A stretch of 64,000 bases of DNA from Leptodontidium sp. MPI-SDFR-AT-0119 (lineage: Eukaryota > Ascomycota > Leotiomycetes > Helotiales > Leptodontidiaceae). The stretch covers positions 2,480,001 through 2,544,000 of the forward strand of contig JAHLEZ010000003.1 in NCBI GenBank assembly GCA_020726505.1. The letters are read 5' to 3'. Positions 48,558 through 60,921 of the stretch are shown piece by piece (the first letter of the stretch is position 1; each line of letters starts with the position of its first letter). Made by a program: the position numbers and the translations under genes. The notes beneath the pieces were generated by a model. It was not told the origin of the DNA. It did no database searches and saw nothing but the letters and a program-made list of their open reading frames with translations.

Positions 48558-50301
48558 TTTATCTAGTTTGAGCCGGCGACATTCGCAGCGAGGAGCCCAA
48601 ATCAGGCACCTCTCCCGTCTCCACATGACTCTCGTCTCAGGAGAACATAGCAACGGCTCAGGTCCAGAGATGGGAATGGGAATTTCTGATGTCGAGATTC
48701 CGATATCAATTATACTGTTGCAAGGCATTGTTGATTCTACACCCGATCCGGACTCGTTTTCTCTGGTGTTTACTTTCAGCCGGTTGCAGAGGTATCTGTC
48801 CGGGAAGGCAGCTCGATGAATGTCCGCTCTCCCGTGGCCCGAAGCTTGTAAGTGCAATAGCTCCAAGTACATGAAATCTTTGCTCGCATCTATCTACAGG
48901 GCTTGCAATAGGCGTGGCATGGGTGGAAGATTCCGAAGACGAGCTAGCATGCAGCATGCAGACAGGCAAGGATTTGCAATACGTATTAAATTTGCTGCAA
49001 ATGCTCATGGGCTGCACTTGGACTTCAAGTACCTGAACGTTGCTTCATACGCACAATCTCCACTGTGAAGATATGGTCATCAGAGCTTGGAGATGTTAAG
49101 TGCAACTAACCGGAAACGGGATCCTAGAGGTATTTTTCAAGAGTTGCAAAAATGGAAGTATCTTGTTGTCCAGGGCGGGCGTCGCTACTAAGGTTGAAGC
49201 ACTACGAATGCCCTTTTGCAAGTAAATGAAACATGAAATATCTTGCTCGCTCCGTTTGCTGCGAGAGGAATTTTGAGAAGTGTTCTCGGTAAGCAGTTCT
49301 CAGAGCTGCAACTTCCCATGTAACTTGAAGGATGAAGTGTGATCTGTCAGACAAACGAAATGGTGATGATAAGTTACCACCCACCAAAGCTGGAAAAAAT
49401 TGCAACCGAACTTCAAAACAATATAAAAAAAAGAGAGTGGAACGCTCTCGTATTCAAAATTTTATAACTGGAAACGCGCAAACGTCCGAATATCTAGAAC
49501 TCGTACTGCATCCGTACTGCCTGCACTTGAAGGTTCTAAAATTGAAGGCTGGAGCCATGATCTTGGAAACTAGAACACGAATACAGGGCGCTTGGCTCGT
49601 GTCCACACAAGACAGATCATAGGTCATAAGTAAGACAGGACAATGGATACGTGTTCCAGTTGTGACTCCCAGAGATGTTGAACACGTTTTGCCCAGGATC
49701 TTCATGAACCGTATTCAGGCGATCCTCACCCAGCCCGGTCCCAGCCTCCCGGGCTCGGTAGAACAGGCCGGTCACCCGCCAGTCGTCGTTTGGCGGTTTA
49801 GCGAGGATCATCGAAATCTCCACGGGCGCATTGTTGACCTTGCAAAACAAACAACATTGGGCAGCGTTCGTCGAATTGACGGCGCCAATATCCAAGTGGA
49901 ACTCACAACTGTAAGTTACGAAACCCAGGTAATTTCCAGAAGCTCCGCTGTCCTTGGAATCCGCCAGCGCAAACTTGGAAGCTGGTGATGTCGTGGTGGT
50001 CCCACTCCCAGCCACCCCACTTGAGCTTTTCCCAACCCCCTCCATCTCACCTGCGGGAGGTACTTCTAGTCCTGCGGGCAGATGCATTTGGAAAAAATTC
50101 TAGACCATATCAAACGCCTTACTTGTACATTACTCACTCCCCGTCATATCAGCATTCTCTCGACTCTTATCGCATTGCTCACTCCCGGGATTCAAAATCA
50201 TTCACGAAGGATTGGCGCAACTACACCCCCCTCTACCTTTCCTGTCTATTTGAGCGATTTTCTTTCTTCTCTGTACAACACCGTTCTTCATCTACATAAT
50301 A
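48558..50301. other. Long intergenic region
   Basis: About 1.7 kb. A 156-codon minus-strand frame with ATG at 50087 (49617-50087) lies head-to-head with the Crh-like gene. I found no domain or signal peptide in it, so it is not called as a gene, though it is the best candidate here. Confidence 0.45.
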
Positions 50302-51855
50302 ATGTTTTCGAAATCGATACTCGCCATTGCAGCAACCATATGTGAGCTAGCTGCAGCTCAAACATTCTCGTCCTGCAATCCCCTCTTCACAAGTAAGTCT
50401 TCACGTCCAAAATGCATTGTCCGAATCCTATACTAACATTCAATCAGCTGGTTGTCCTGCGAATACAGCCCTTGGAAAAGCAATCAGTGTCGACTTCACA
50501 AAAGGCGAGGTCAACTCCTTCACGGCCAGCGGCAATCCTACCTACGATTCGAGCGGTGTTCACTTCACGGTCTCTGGCAGCGGAAATGCCCCTCAACTCG
50601 CCAGCGTATTCTATATCATGTTTGGAAAGGTCCAGATCACGATGAAGTCTGCCCCAGGTGCAGGTATTGTCAGTACACTCGTGCTGCAATCTGATACCCT
50701 CGACGAGATCGATATGGAGTGGTTGGGAGCAGACGATTCGGAAGTACAAACGAACTACTTCGGGAAGGGAGATGTTACGACATACAACCGAGGAGCTTTC
50801 AACCCGGCGCCAAACAATCAGGGGGAGTTCATTACATACACGATTGACTGGACTGCGGATCAAATAAAATGGTCGGTTGGGAATACGGTTGTCCGGGTCC
50901 TCACTCCAGCAACGGCCGATGCAAATCAATACCCACAGTCGCCCATGCAGATCAAGTTTGGCTCGTGGTCAGGAGGAGACTCTTCGAACCCCTCTGGAAC
51001 TATTTCGTGGGCTCGTGGACCAACCGATTACTCCAAAGGACCATTCACAATGACTGTTCAGTCAATCGCCGTAACCGACTATTCAACCGGAACACAATAT
51101 AAATATGGTGACACCAGTGGCAATTGGGAGTCAATCCAAGCAGTCGGTGGCAAGGTCAATGGAAACTCTGGTGCCGCAGGATCACCTGTAGCTACAGCAG
51201 ATGTTCCGGCAGTCACATCTGCGTCGCCCTCTATTCCAGCAGGTCTAGGAGACGACAGATCTACAGCTCACCAAACCGGTTGGCCGTGGGTAGCAACTAC
51301 AACTCTCTCCACAGTGACAACACTGCCCACAGTGGCCGGAATCCCCGACGGATGGATCATCACCTCATCCGGAAAAATACAGCCTGCAAGTTCTGCGGCA
51401 GTACGTATGTCCTTCCCCTTCCCCTATGTCTCACGTGCTCGAGCCTTCTCTGGCCATGAACTAACGAGATATAGACGTTACCAATGTCAACCCCTTTCTC
51501 CTCAGTGGGCCCCTCGCCCTCGCCATTATTTCCGCCTTTAGGAGGTGGCCTTGATGTGTCTACCGGATTCGACGACCGCGGATTTCCGACAACTTACACA
51601 CGTCAATACGGCTGGCAAACCCTTCCAAAAAGCTACGACGATCAAGGCTTTTTGATCACAGCTGCTCCGACAGCAACAGCTGTAGGGCAAGGAGAGCAGA
51701 CTCAAGGCGCATGCTTTGGTCCGAACTGTGGGAGTGTTGGGAAAGTCGTGGGCACGAGCAGTTCAAAGGCAGTCGGCGTACAGCAAAGTCCAGCATGGCG
51801 AAGTGCTGCCGTCTTAGGGGCTGTGGCTGCGCTGATGGAGAGACTGTTGCTTTGA
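50302..51855 (+). CDS. Crh-like GPI-anchored GH16 cell-wall transglycosylase (3 exons)
   Basis: Wall enzyme expected to link chitin to beta-glucan. The 474-residue model uses exons 50302-50392, 50448-51400 and 51475-51855; introns are 55 nt (TACTAAC branch) and 74 nt. The signal peptide is MFSKSILAIAATICELAAA. The mature start CNPLFTTGCPANTALGKA is typical of the Crh group. The active-site motif DEIDMEWLG has Glu at about 117, Asp at 119 and Glu at 121 (ExDxE). QTNYFGKGDVTTYNRGA, YTIDWTADQIKW and MQIKFGSWSGGD follow in order. A Ser/Thr-rich stalk and a hydrophobic tail (SAAVLGAVAALMERLLL) after SSSKAV suggest a GPI anchor. No chitin-binding module is seen. Confidence 0.92.
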
Positions 51856-52143
51856 ATGGACTTCGGTGTCATGTGCTCACGACTTTTCTTTTGGGGGACT
51901 AGAGTATGGAAATAGGACAAGGAAACAAGGATAGGAAATTAGCTGAATGATGACGAGCACTTACGATACATGATAGACATGACCAAATAGAATAATTCAA
52001 GTACCAGCGTTTAAGTTGAACACCCCAGTTCTAAATCTTTTCTCCTCCATGCTCCAAGTAATAAGTCTAAGGAGTCTCGCAATTGCTTCTAATAAAAATG
52101 GTTATTTTATTTTACCGCCCAGAAGATAAAATAGTCTTGGAGA
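51856..52143. other. Intergenic, AT-rich
   Basis: Convergent space between the Crh-like gene and the NACHT pseudogene. Nothing recognisable. Confidence 0.5.
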
Positions 52144-54372
52144 TTAGCCAGCTTCTAGCAGCAATAGTTGTTGTGCAGCTTCCCTCAGCTCTTCGTCCTT
52201 TACAGCAACATTGTAATGCTCAACCCAATACGATCTCGCGTAAGTGAGAAAGTCATAGTTGTTGACAAAGGACATCGTTGCGAGCGTTGATCTTGCTCTG
52301 TTCTTATTCCACAGTCTCTGTCTTGGTAGAGTCATCATATTCGTGTTGAAATCTTCGAAGCTGAGATATCGTATGCATACTAGAGCGTGGATTTGATGAG
52401 ATTGCCCCACCTGTAGAGAATGTTCCCATCTCAAAGTTGATGACAGGTTGCTAGACTTCGAATTTTGCTGGAGAATGTCCTTGGCCGATTGGTGGACGAG
52501 ATACGCACTGCCATGGATGATCTCGATGAACAGACCGCACAAATCGCGGACGTGGGTTGGGAAGGATTGAGAAAGTGTCAGGCAGATACCTTTTTCGCGG
52601 CTGTCATTTGCGTCCAGTGTCATAGCCATATTCAGTTCCGGAAGAGACAGTGGACGTATTGCTGCCGTTACGATATGTAATAGCTTTGTAGCTTTGGCCC
52701 TATTAAGTCTTCGATCTAGTATCTTTTCATATGCTCCGGTCACCGTCTGAGGGAGTGTTTCGAGAACTGCTACCAGGTCGCGTTTAGAAGCTCCAGCGTA
52801 CATCTCAAGCTCCGGAAAGACGAGCGCTATCCAGAGGTACGTCCTGTTGACGACTTGCAACATCTTTTCAGCGAGGATTTCATGGGCATCGTCGTCTATC
52901 TCGCTCCAAAGTCTAGCCTCCCGAAACTGCTTGATTTTCCGATCGAACACCAATCCGATCTCCGAACTGATATCCTCTTTCTCGGATGCTCCTTCTCCTG
53001 TAACCTGTACCTTCTGGACGTCGAGCCCATGCTTTCGAAAGGTTTGCCGAATGTGAGTATGTGGACGACTCGTAACTAGAAATCGGAGCCTCAATTTGCT
53101 CGGAGGATTGCTTGAGAATTGTGCTAATTTCTGTATGAATGGAGTTCTGGTTTCCGAAGCACACTCGTCCAATCCATCGACGATGCATGTGAAGCTCGAC
53201 AACCTGGCATCTGTCAATCCGCGGCTAGTATTATCTACATAGAATCCAACCTAAGACGCCCCTCGTTGATGAATTTTTCGGCATATAATTTCAGAAGATA
53301 CCGCTTCTGGTAGAAAAGCTGATGAAGAATGGCGGACAAAGCGTGATATGCGCTTTTGGATTCTTCACTGTCATCCTTGAAGAAGAAGTAGCACAGAGCT
53401 CCAGAGAGGTCGAGACCTGCCTAATCTGGATTGTCCACGAGAAACCGTGACAAAACAGATTTGCCGCATCCAGGATTCGCAGAAACCAGCACCATACCGG
53501 GGTGATTACACTCGAACCATGCTACGTATCTCTCATGATTCAGAAGCCATTCGCAGGTCCCAGGCACTCGTTCGGGATTCTTGTCCTTGTTGAATTCGTA
53601 GTCGCTGCTTCTCAGTGCTCCAAACTAAGTTTCTTCCTTCTCTGTCTTCTTTTGTGCGATGCTACTCTGCTCCATGTCGGCCAGCTTGGTCAACATCTCT
53701 GCAGTTATATTTTGATGGATCATACTCTCAATTCTTTGAGCTAATTCAATTTCCTTCTCAACAGTAGTCTCGTGTCGTTGGAATCCATCAAAGGCTTCTC
53801 CAAATTGCTGTTCGAATGGTCGCCATGCCAATTTGAGCGCAATGCCAACTGTTGTCAAGAAGGGCAACTTGGCACCTTTCATAAACACTGCTTTTGCCAA
53901 GGTGCAAAAGTTGAGAATATCCAAATAAACCTCTGAAACTGCGCTAGTAACACGAGGATGATTCGAGTAAAGGCTTTCGTACGTCCGGAACCGGGGCAAA
54001 CATCTCGAGCCGTTCGAAATATTTACCGCATTGGCTGGCGAGCTATTCAATGTGTTGGAATGTCGCATAACACTCACACAACACGAATGGGCACTCACAT
54101 GGAGTATTACTCGTAGATTTCCCCATAGAGGGCATAGGACGAAGCTCGCAGCGTTGGAAAATACATCAAGAGCACCTCCATATTGTGCGATGCTCTCGAT
54201 CAGAGGCTGGAGCTTGGCGATAAAGACTCTTGACGAGCTGGCGTCCTCATGGGCCTTAAATGCATCTCTTGCAGAATGGAAGATGTTGTCCAGCGTGGCA
54301 TTCGCGAAGATCTCCTTCTCTTTTGGGGAGAGATCTTGGATGTAGCGAGCCCGTGCCTGCTCTCATGCATCA
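52144..54372 (-). pseudogene. Broken NACHT (NLR-like) NTPase gene
   Basis: Remnant of a fungal STAND-type protein used in self/non-self recognition. Reading 54372 downward: an N-terminal NACHT-associated region (YIQDLSPKEKEIFANATLD, IAQYGGALDVFSNAASFVL), then an intron with donor GTGAGT near 54100. Next come RVPGTCEWLLNHERYVAWF, the P-loop SANPGCGKSVLSRFLVD, ALCYFFFKDD, and the Walker B segment TCIVDGLDECA, followed by a helical region ending at 52144. It is broken: an indel shifts frame near 53990-54005 (after YFERLEMFA), in-frame TAG codons lie at 53625-53627 and 53421-53423, and the frame shifts again near 53240-53255. No WD40 or ankyrin repeats follow. Each break might be an unusual intron, but not all together. 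Confidence 0.8.
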
Positions 54373-55207
54373 GGCCGAACGATACAATTTATATCGAAAG
54401 TCGAATTAGTAGTACCTGTTACAGCACCTCTGTTCATGGTGATCGGAATTTTCAAGTCACTGGGCTGTTCTCTTACTTTCAAGGAGGTTAAGATCAAATC
54501 ATGAGGAGGGATGCTGTGTGATCTAGGTGGTAGTAATCCTTGACATCTAGTTAAAGTGTGGCTGATAAGCGTACCTAATCAATCAATGTGCATACCGAAA
54601 GTTAACTCAACGCGCGGAAAATATGTAGAGGCATCTTCAAGTCCTTCTCCCCCTTGATATTAAAGGGGATTCTAGCCAGAGTAAATAAAACAATTCACTT
54701 AATTCACGAAATCATGTATCTCTGTTGGCGAGCCCCTATTGTTGTCCGGTGCCTCTCCAACTATGAGACCTAATACTTAACTTTTCCTACAAGAAATAAT
54801 CCCGAATCAATATCACAATCATCCCCTTGACATTTTCTTTCTTTTAATTTAACACAAATTTCCCAATATATATCCATACCCGCCCAATCTTCCACGATTC
54901 TTTGTTTTCCCCGCAATCCAATCTCACCAGGATCTAACTCTGTACTCACCAAACTATTTTTTGACTTTCACTGTGTCAGGTTGAAAGCTATTTTCAGTCA
55001 CCATTATATCAGACTCTATCGCAGCCATGTTTTATATTTTGGAGTTACTTAATCCAATATCTCACGTCCACGCAGGCGATCGAGAAAGCCCACTTGAACA
55101 CAAACCTAGAAGTTCAAACCCAAGTCACAAAATCTCTAAGCGACATCCCAGACCAATTGACATATAAGTTCCATAACTAACATCCGAATCCAGGACGTGA
55201 AGGAGAC
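54373..55207. other. Intergenic, AT-rich
   Basis: About 830 nt. No gene supported. Confidence 0.5.
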
Positions 55208-55665
55208 CTAGTCATCGCAGTTGCAATTCCCTCCACAAGGGTCATCTTTGCTGCACTGTCCCCAATTGGAGCAACTCTTCCAGTTCTTGTCTCCCTTTTT
55301 GGTTTTAGATGTCCAGCACCATTCGCCATGGTCTCCACACACCTTCCAGCACCATCCATCTTTGCTACACCCGTAGCCGGATTGAGACCAGCAGGCTTGA
55401 ATCGCCTCGGTCCCTGGAGGAGCGCCCGCCAGAGCAAGTGTATCGGCCTTGTGTCGGAAGAGATTGGTTACTTATGAATATAATGCTTTGGTGAGAGGGG
55501 GTTTTGATGTTGATGTTTGGTAGTTTGGTAGTTTGCAAGGAAGACGAAATGTTAAAGGATGGGGTTTGCACATACCCTGCTTTGCATTTCGCGATCCGCA
55601 ATAGTAGCGGAAATAACCCCCGCAGATTGGGAAAGAACAAATAGAGCGATAAATTTGATCTTCAT
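55208..55665 (-). CDS. Small secreted cysteine-rich protein, 10 Cys (2 exons)
   Basis: Predicted secreted protein of 109 residues, not matched to a named family. Exon 1 is 55665-55576 (30 codons) and exon 2 is 55447-55208 (80 codons). The 128-nt intron has donor GTATGT and acceptor CACAAG, phase 0. The signal peptide is MKIKFIALFVLSQSAGVISA, followed by a short Ala/Pro segment (ADTLALAGAPPGTEAIQ) and a compact domain. The ten Cys sit in ACWSQSGYGCSKDGWCWKVC, HGEWCW, WKSCSNWGQCSKDDPC and GGNCNCDD, with Trp next to three of them. The pattern SKDGWCW ... SKDDPC hints at an internal duplication. No single open frame shows this gene; other frames across it are longer. Effector or signalling peptide roles are inference. 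Confidence 0.8.
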
Positions 55666-57631
55666 GATTGAATCGCTATAGTCAAAGTCGTTAGTTTGTT
55701 TCATGACATTGAAGTGGATGGGCAACCGAACTTTTCAGATGTGGTTTTGAAAACCGGTTCGATTGGAAGAGATGTGACTTGAATATAGTTGAACAAGGAC
55801 GATGTGGGAGATTGGCTTTATATTGAGAGCGAGAGTAGATTAGAGAAACCTGGAGATATTGCGACCTTTATGTATCTGAACCTCTCCTGATTATTTTCGC
55901 AGCAGGCAGGACATCGGCACCTGCTACATCATTCATGTCAAAGAATGTAACGCGGCCCCATATGTCTCTCGTATGCAATCAGAAGAATCTCAAGGGAGCT
56001 CGAAGGATTGTAGGATTCTGCAGATCAGCTCGTGAGGTATCTAGAGCAAATTTTAAACGCAGCAAGTATCTGCATTGAGACGAGTGGAACTTATCCGCCA
56101 AAGGATATGCAACGCCCCGTTCTCTTGTCCTATCACTAGGAGTCAAATTCTACCAAATTCACACCTTTGATTCATCCAGTACTTCGGAAATGCATACCTG
56201 CAGTATAGTCGCAAAAAATCGCTGTTACATTGTGGCGCGGCTTTCGCTCGCTAGCTCCCAATTCGTCTCAAGAATTAATATGGCTAAAACCCAGGAGGCA
56301 AAGCTACATTCGTCCAAGCCATGCATGAAATATTAGCCTCAACGATGTAGTGCTAGATTACTCCCACTTCAGCGAGGAGCGCATTCGCAGGATTCAGGCA
56401 AATGATCACACAATAACGCTGCATGTTTATTTACATCTGCAGGATAGCTCAGCCCCCATTTCTTAAGCGATGTAGTTGGTACTGTGTTGGCATTGTGCAA
56501 CATGCACTTCACCGCTTGTGTGCGACTGGTTGACGTAAAAATCGTATGCTATATTGTATACACACACGAGTGAGCCAATTGAACACATCTGGAGAGGGTG
56601 GCTACGTAAAAGGAAATCAGAGTGTGACGTTGTTGCGGAGCAGTGGAACTGAAAAGCGGCAATCGATGAAAAAACGGGTGGGGAACGTCTGGGATCCAGT
56701 ACCGAGGATTTTGAGCCATTCAAGAATGCTACATTTTGAACGAAATAGACAGCTATCTACACCAATAAAATAAAAGGGGAACTTTCCATTAGAATCGAAC
56801 GCCGGAGATGGAGATGGAGATTGGGGAGGGGGTATTATATATTTATATATTTTGAAATATCTACTGGCATAGAGGATGGTTGAAATAGGACTTGTGATTT
56901 GTCATAACAGTATATATACTGTGCTTTCCTGTTCACCAAGAAGCAACCATACGTACAAACCGGACCGAAAAGAGATTCACTTAATCAGAAGATCTAGGAA
57001 GATGAAGAGGTTACATCTCGAATCTGCACGCCAAGGTGACTTTGAAGGCAGGCATTTTAGACACAGGCGCAGGCACGGTCAGAAACAGTATGAGGGCTAT
57101 CAAACATTGAGTACAGAAAAAAACTGCTGTCGGTTTACACGAACATATTGAGACGGGAAACAGGACTGTTCTGATTGAGGAAGATAGACAATCCGGGAAG
57201 GAGAACACCTTCCGAGCTGAGAGATTAACTCGATGTATCTTGAGAGATACCTTTCATTGATTGAGAAAATTTGGTATTGATATCTTGAGAAGTCGTTTAT
57301 GGATGATTTAATTCGACTTTGTAATGCTTCAAGGGCAACACTGCCTTGCTTAGGGTGGGCATTCCCCTTTTCACCAGCTCCGCTAGCCGAGCTAGCCTCG
57401 TCAGCCCGGCTACGGGGCATGAGAGTTCAACGGAATAGAAAAAAGAATGATTGAATTCTAATATTTAATACATGTGAATCTCGAAGGAGACGGACAAAAA
57501 GTGTCCTTGACAGACCGACAGACAGACATCGGACAAATAAAAGCAAGATTTGAGAAAGGCGTCAAGTCCCCAAAACCAATTCTCTACCCCAGTCTAAAGA
57601 ACTCCGAGTCGCATCAACGAAAAAAAGGGCA
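55666..57631. other. Long intergenic region
   Basis: About 2 kb. The left end is the promoter of the 10-Cys gene. An AT repeat lies near 56830-56860. No gene supported on either strand. Confidence 0.5.
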
Positions 57632-58399
57632 TCAATCGGCATTTTCAAGAGCCTCTTGTTGCTCCTTCTTACCAGGACCAGCAAAGATTCCTCGTCCCCC
57701 AGTGGGGTCATAGCTACCATTACTTGTGGCAGCAGCAGCAGCAGCATCAACCTCTTCTGAAAATTAGCACTTCATCATACACATTACAAAACACACAATA
57801 AACATCGCAAGCATCAAAACACCGAGAGAGAGAGAGAATTGCCGAAAAGTCACACACCGTCGTACTCCTTGCTGGTACCAGCCCATCTCCACATCTTCTC
57901 CCTTCGAAACTCCTCATAATCCCACTCTGCCTTCTCCAAGCGCGACTCCGACGCCGTAAATATGTATGTCTCTGTACTTGCTTCCTCGCCTTCTACCTCC
58001 GTCCCTCCATCATGTACCAGCAGCTTCACAGTCGCCTTCACTCTCGTGTACTCGTCGCCCTCGAAGATGTCCAAGCGGTAGATATCGGCGTCCGTGAGGC
58101 CGGTGACGTAGACTCCGCGCACGAAGTGGCCTTCTTGGGGAATGACGCCTGGGTAGTCATCGTGCAGGACTTTGTGCCGGCAGTGGTTGTGGAGGATGGC
58201 TGGGGTATGCGTGAGCTTTGAGGCGAGGATGGTGGTTACTGGGGTGAGCTCTTCGTGGCCGTAGATGACGCGGTAGAGGACTTCTCGAGCCATCTGGAAA
58301 TAAATTCTGATTATCAGTGTTCAATGTTCTGTGGGTGGTGACTGCGTCTTGAGATATACGTACCAAGGTGCCATAGAAGAATGCTGAGTTGTCTCCCAT
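57632..58399 (-). CDS. AIG2-like gamma-glutamylcyclotransferase-fold protein (3 exons)
   Basis: Protein of 198 residues in the AIG2/GGCT-like family, which includes enzymes that split gamma-glutamyl amines. Exons are 58399-58364 (12 codons), 58293-57858 and 57756-57632; introns are 70 and 101 nt. The first join gives AFFYGTLMAREVLYRVIYG, the family signature (YGTL loop). GVIPQEGHFVRGVYVTGLTD and RLDIFEGDEYTRVKATVKLL follow; the Glu in FEGDEY is the likely catalytic acid. The last exon adds a six-Ala tract, GRGIFAGPGKK and a short tail. An in-frame ATG at 58423 could add eight residues. Confidence 0.88.
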
Positions 58400-59635
58400 T
58401 TTGGATGAAGACTGCAAGGGCAAGCAAAGTCGGTGATGGGTGATGATCTATAGATTAGCAGTAGAACAGTGGCAACTAGATTCTTGCTTCAAAAGCACAA
58501 TCCCACTTGGGTATGAAGCGTCTCTATATCATGTTGAAAGTCTTTGTCGTGAAGTTACTTGTCTAAGGCATAGAAGCCGGTAGGAAAGATAAAGTCGGTC
58601 ATTGATTCCGATAGTTTGGGCCAATCGGCATTGAGGGACATCACACACCAAGCGGACAACTGCAATTGCCTTTGTGGGATTCAGGATTTTCTTGAAAGAA
58701 ATGTTTGTATCTCGTAACGTCTAAGAATATGGAAGGACAAACTAGATTGCTTTGCAGGGTTTCTTTCTATCAATAATAGCTCTAGATACACGGGGACAAA
58801 ATGCCCTCACATAGTGTCCATTTCTGTTTTGAGACGTGAGTTACGCCGGGGTGTAACGTGAGCCGTTAGTAAGCATGAAGAGGGTCCGAAATTGGGCCCC
58901 AGTCATCCGTGGCTTAGGTCTTCGACCCCCTGTACCGGCAATACTTTATTTTGATCTACAGTCCTCAAGACGGCTTGAATAATTAAATTCGCATATTCAG
59001 CTAGTGGTACATAATGATCTTTGCAGTTTCCACGTTTGAGTTTAATACAGAGCAGAGTTTAAAAGGTTCTGAATATCTATCTTCAATTGAGTTGTAAAGA
59101 GACTTTACATTGAAAGATTATTAGCTCACTGAGTTGTTATTATCTAGAGCCCCCCAATAGAAGTAATAGTGGCTAAGGGCTCCATAAGCCTTACGGTAAG
59201 GTTAGTCTGTTCTATTCTGATTAAAGGAAATACTACTATCGGATAGATAAGATAGTGTCACTAATAACTAAACGAGGATCGCGAGGGGTGATATTGAACA
59301 AAATATCACTATGAAGGAGTATAGGACCCGCTACTGCCACTACTAGGAGCGTCTCTTAGACTGACGAGTTATTTGACGATGTACCTCCCAAGCGAGTCGG
59401 AACCATACATTGCAGGACATCTGTCGTCGTCAAAGCCACTACCAGTAATCGGGGCCACTCTCAGCGGTGAAACAAGCCGTGTTTGATCCTTCAGATGAGG
59501 CTTGAGGCATCGGGAGAAAGCTGATTTAGCCCCAAACGACGTATTGTTTGTCCACGTGACTTCACTATCGTTTTTCTTCATCCTTCGGTTTCAAGACTCC
59601 TTTTCCATCTGCAGAAATTTTGTCAACTTGTCGAG
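58400..59635. other. Intergenic, AT-rich
   Basis: About 1.2 kb. The part at 59080-59330 is AT-rich with many TAA/TAG words, perhaps transposon-derived, but no ends can be set. The minus-strand frame at 59369-59581 has no domain. Confidence 0.45.
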
Positions 59636-60821
59636 ATGTCTTCGCTCTACAGGCTTAGTCAAGTTTTAAAGGGCAGTGTTGGAGAGTATGTGATCTCCAA
59701 ACAAGTCCATGATACCGTTTGGTTTGCACTGTGAGTCTGCCTGTAAAGCTTGAGCTCCGGGTTCAGAAAGCTAATACCAGGACAGGAACCGTTCCAGCCA
59801 AGAGCAGGTTGTGATCAAAGCAGTCCCAAACCATTACAGGGTTCAACATGAACGCGATCTTCTAAGACAATTTGAAGGGAAAGTTCCACACCTCAGGCCA
59901 ATAATCGACGAGATTCGTGATCCCGCGGAACCATTAGCCATCGCGTTAAGGCATCTCGATGACGATCTCTACAACGCGTCAAAACAAAAGATGCTTAATC
60001 GGAAAGAGCTCAAATACGTCTCTAAACGGATACTAGAGTCACTGAAAGCGCTACATCAAGAGGGTTTTTTTCATACTGGCAAGTTTTACTGAGATCTTTG
60101 GGTAGTTCTGTCAACTGACATCGGGATCAGATGTCAAGTTGGACAACATTCTTGTCAACTACGGAACGGATGATGCAGATAACCGCTTTTCAGCTGTGGA
60201 ACTCAGTGATTTGGGCTCTTGCTCTCAAGTAGACTCCAAGTTTGCCAAAGAATGCCATAGCATAGGCGCTCCGCTTTGGAGAAGCCCCGAGGTTCTGGTC
60301 GGCGTGCCATGGAATACTGCGACTGACATCTGGTCCTTTGGACTCTGCGTATGTAATATTTACTCTTTCGGTAACTGGAGGTTTTCTCTTTTCCACCAAG
60401 AGCTAATTGTTCTTTATCATTTAGCTGATCTCGCTGATATACGGAGGCGAATGGCATATCCTACGGCCCAAGGTGTCGTGCGACCATGAAGACTTTGACT
60501 GGCTCATTCTAGTTAAGATGTTCAAATGGTTCGGACCTATCCCAGCCAAGTATCAAGAACTTATCGGCGACAATGAAGATTCAGATTCAGATAAAATAAT
60601 CCAGGCTCTTTTCAATACGGTCCCGAAGGACGACCGAGGTTCGTTCAATAGAGCCTCTCTAAACGAGACCCGCATTCAAGAATCAAGACCGAGACCTCAT
60701 TCTCAAGATCATGAAGATGGATCCTCGAGACAGACCAACTGCGGAAGAGCTGTTGCAAGACCCTTGGTTCGAGTTGATTGAGGAGGCTGGCGTTTGGGAT
60801 ACGTTCAACAAGGATTTATGA
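59636..60821 (+). CDS. Protein kinase-like gene with GC-AG intron and uncertain 3' frame (5 exons)
   Basis: Fungal serine/threonine kinase-like protein. Exons are 59636-59730, 59786-60078, 60131-60348, 60425-60638 and 60688-60821, giving 317 residues. Marks are QVVIKAVP (ATP Lys), FFHTDVKLDNILVNY (HTD catalytic loop with Lys and Asn), LSDLGS (DFG position), APLWRSPEVLVGVPWNTATDIWSFG and the ending KIMKMDPRDRPTAEELLQDPWF. The second intron begins GCAAGT, a GC-AG intron; it is needed to give the HTDVKLDN loop. The last join is doubtful. Without a 49-nt intron (donor GTTCGT) the frame runs to a stop at 60781 and loses the ending. The skipped stretch itself reads like conserved sequence, so a one-base shift is an equal explanation. 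Confidence 0.65.
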
Positions 60822-60921
60822 TGCTGCATTGGAATACTTACGTATGTGACTGGAGCCTGTCTGCAGACTATCAATATCTCTGCACAGGTTCCAGTTCTCA
60901 CGCATGCTCCAAGGGGGGCTA

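Noticed and set aside
49617..50087. 156-codon minus-strand frame head-to-head with the Crh-like gene
   Set aside because: It has an ATG and some non-random look, but no domain, signal peptide or conserved motif I can name. Left as intergenic.
55177..55437. 86-codon frame overlapping exon 2 of the 10-Cys gene
   Set aside because: Its peptide has none of the secreted-protein features; the alternative frame gives a signal peptide joined to a regular Cys pattern.
59080..59340. AT-rich transposon-like sequence
   Set aside because: It looks like old mobile DNA, but no terminal repeats, target duplication or coding remnant could be defined.
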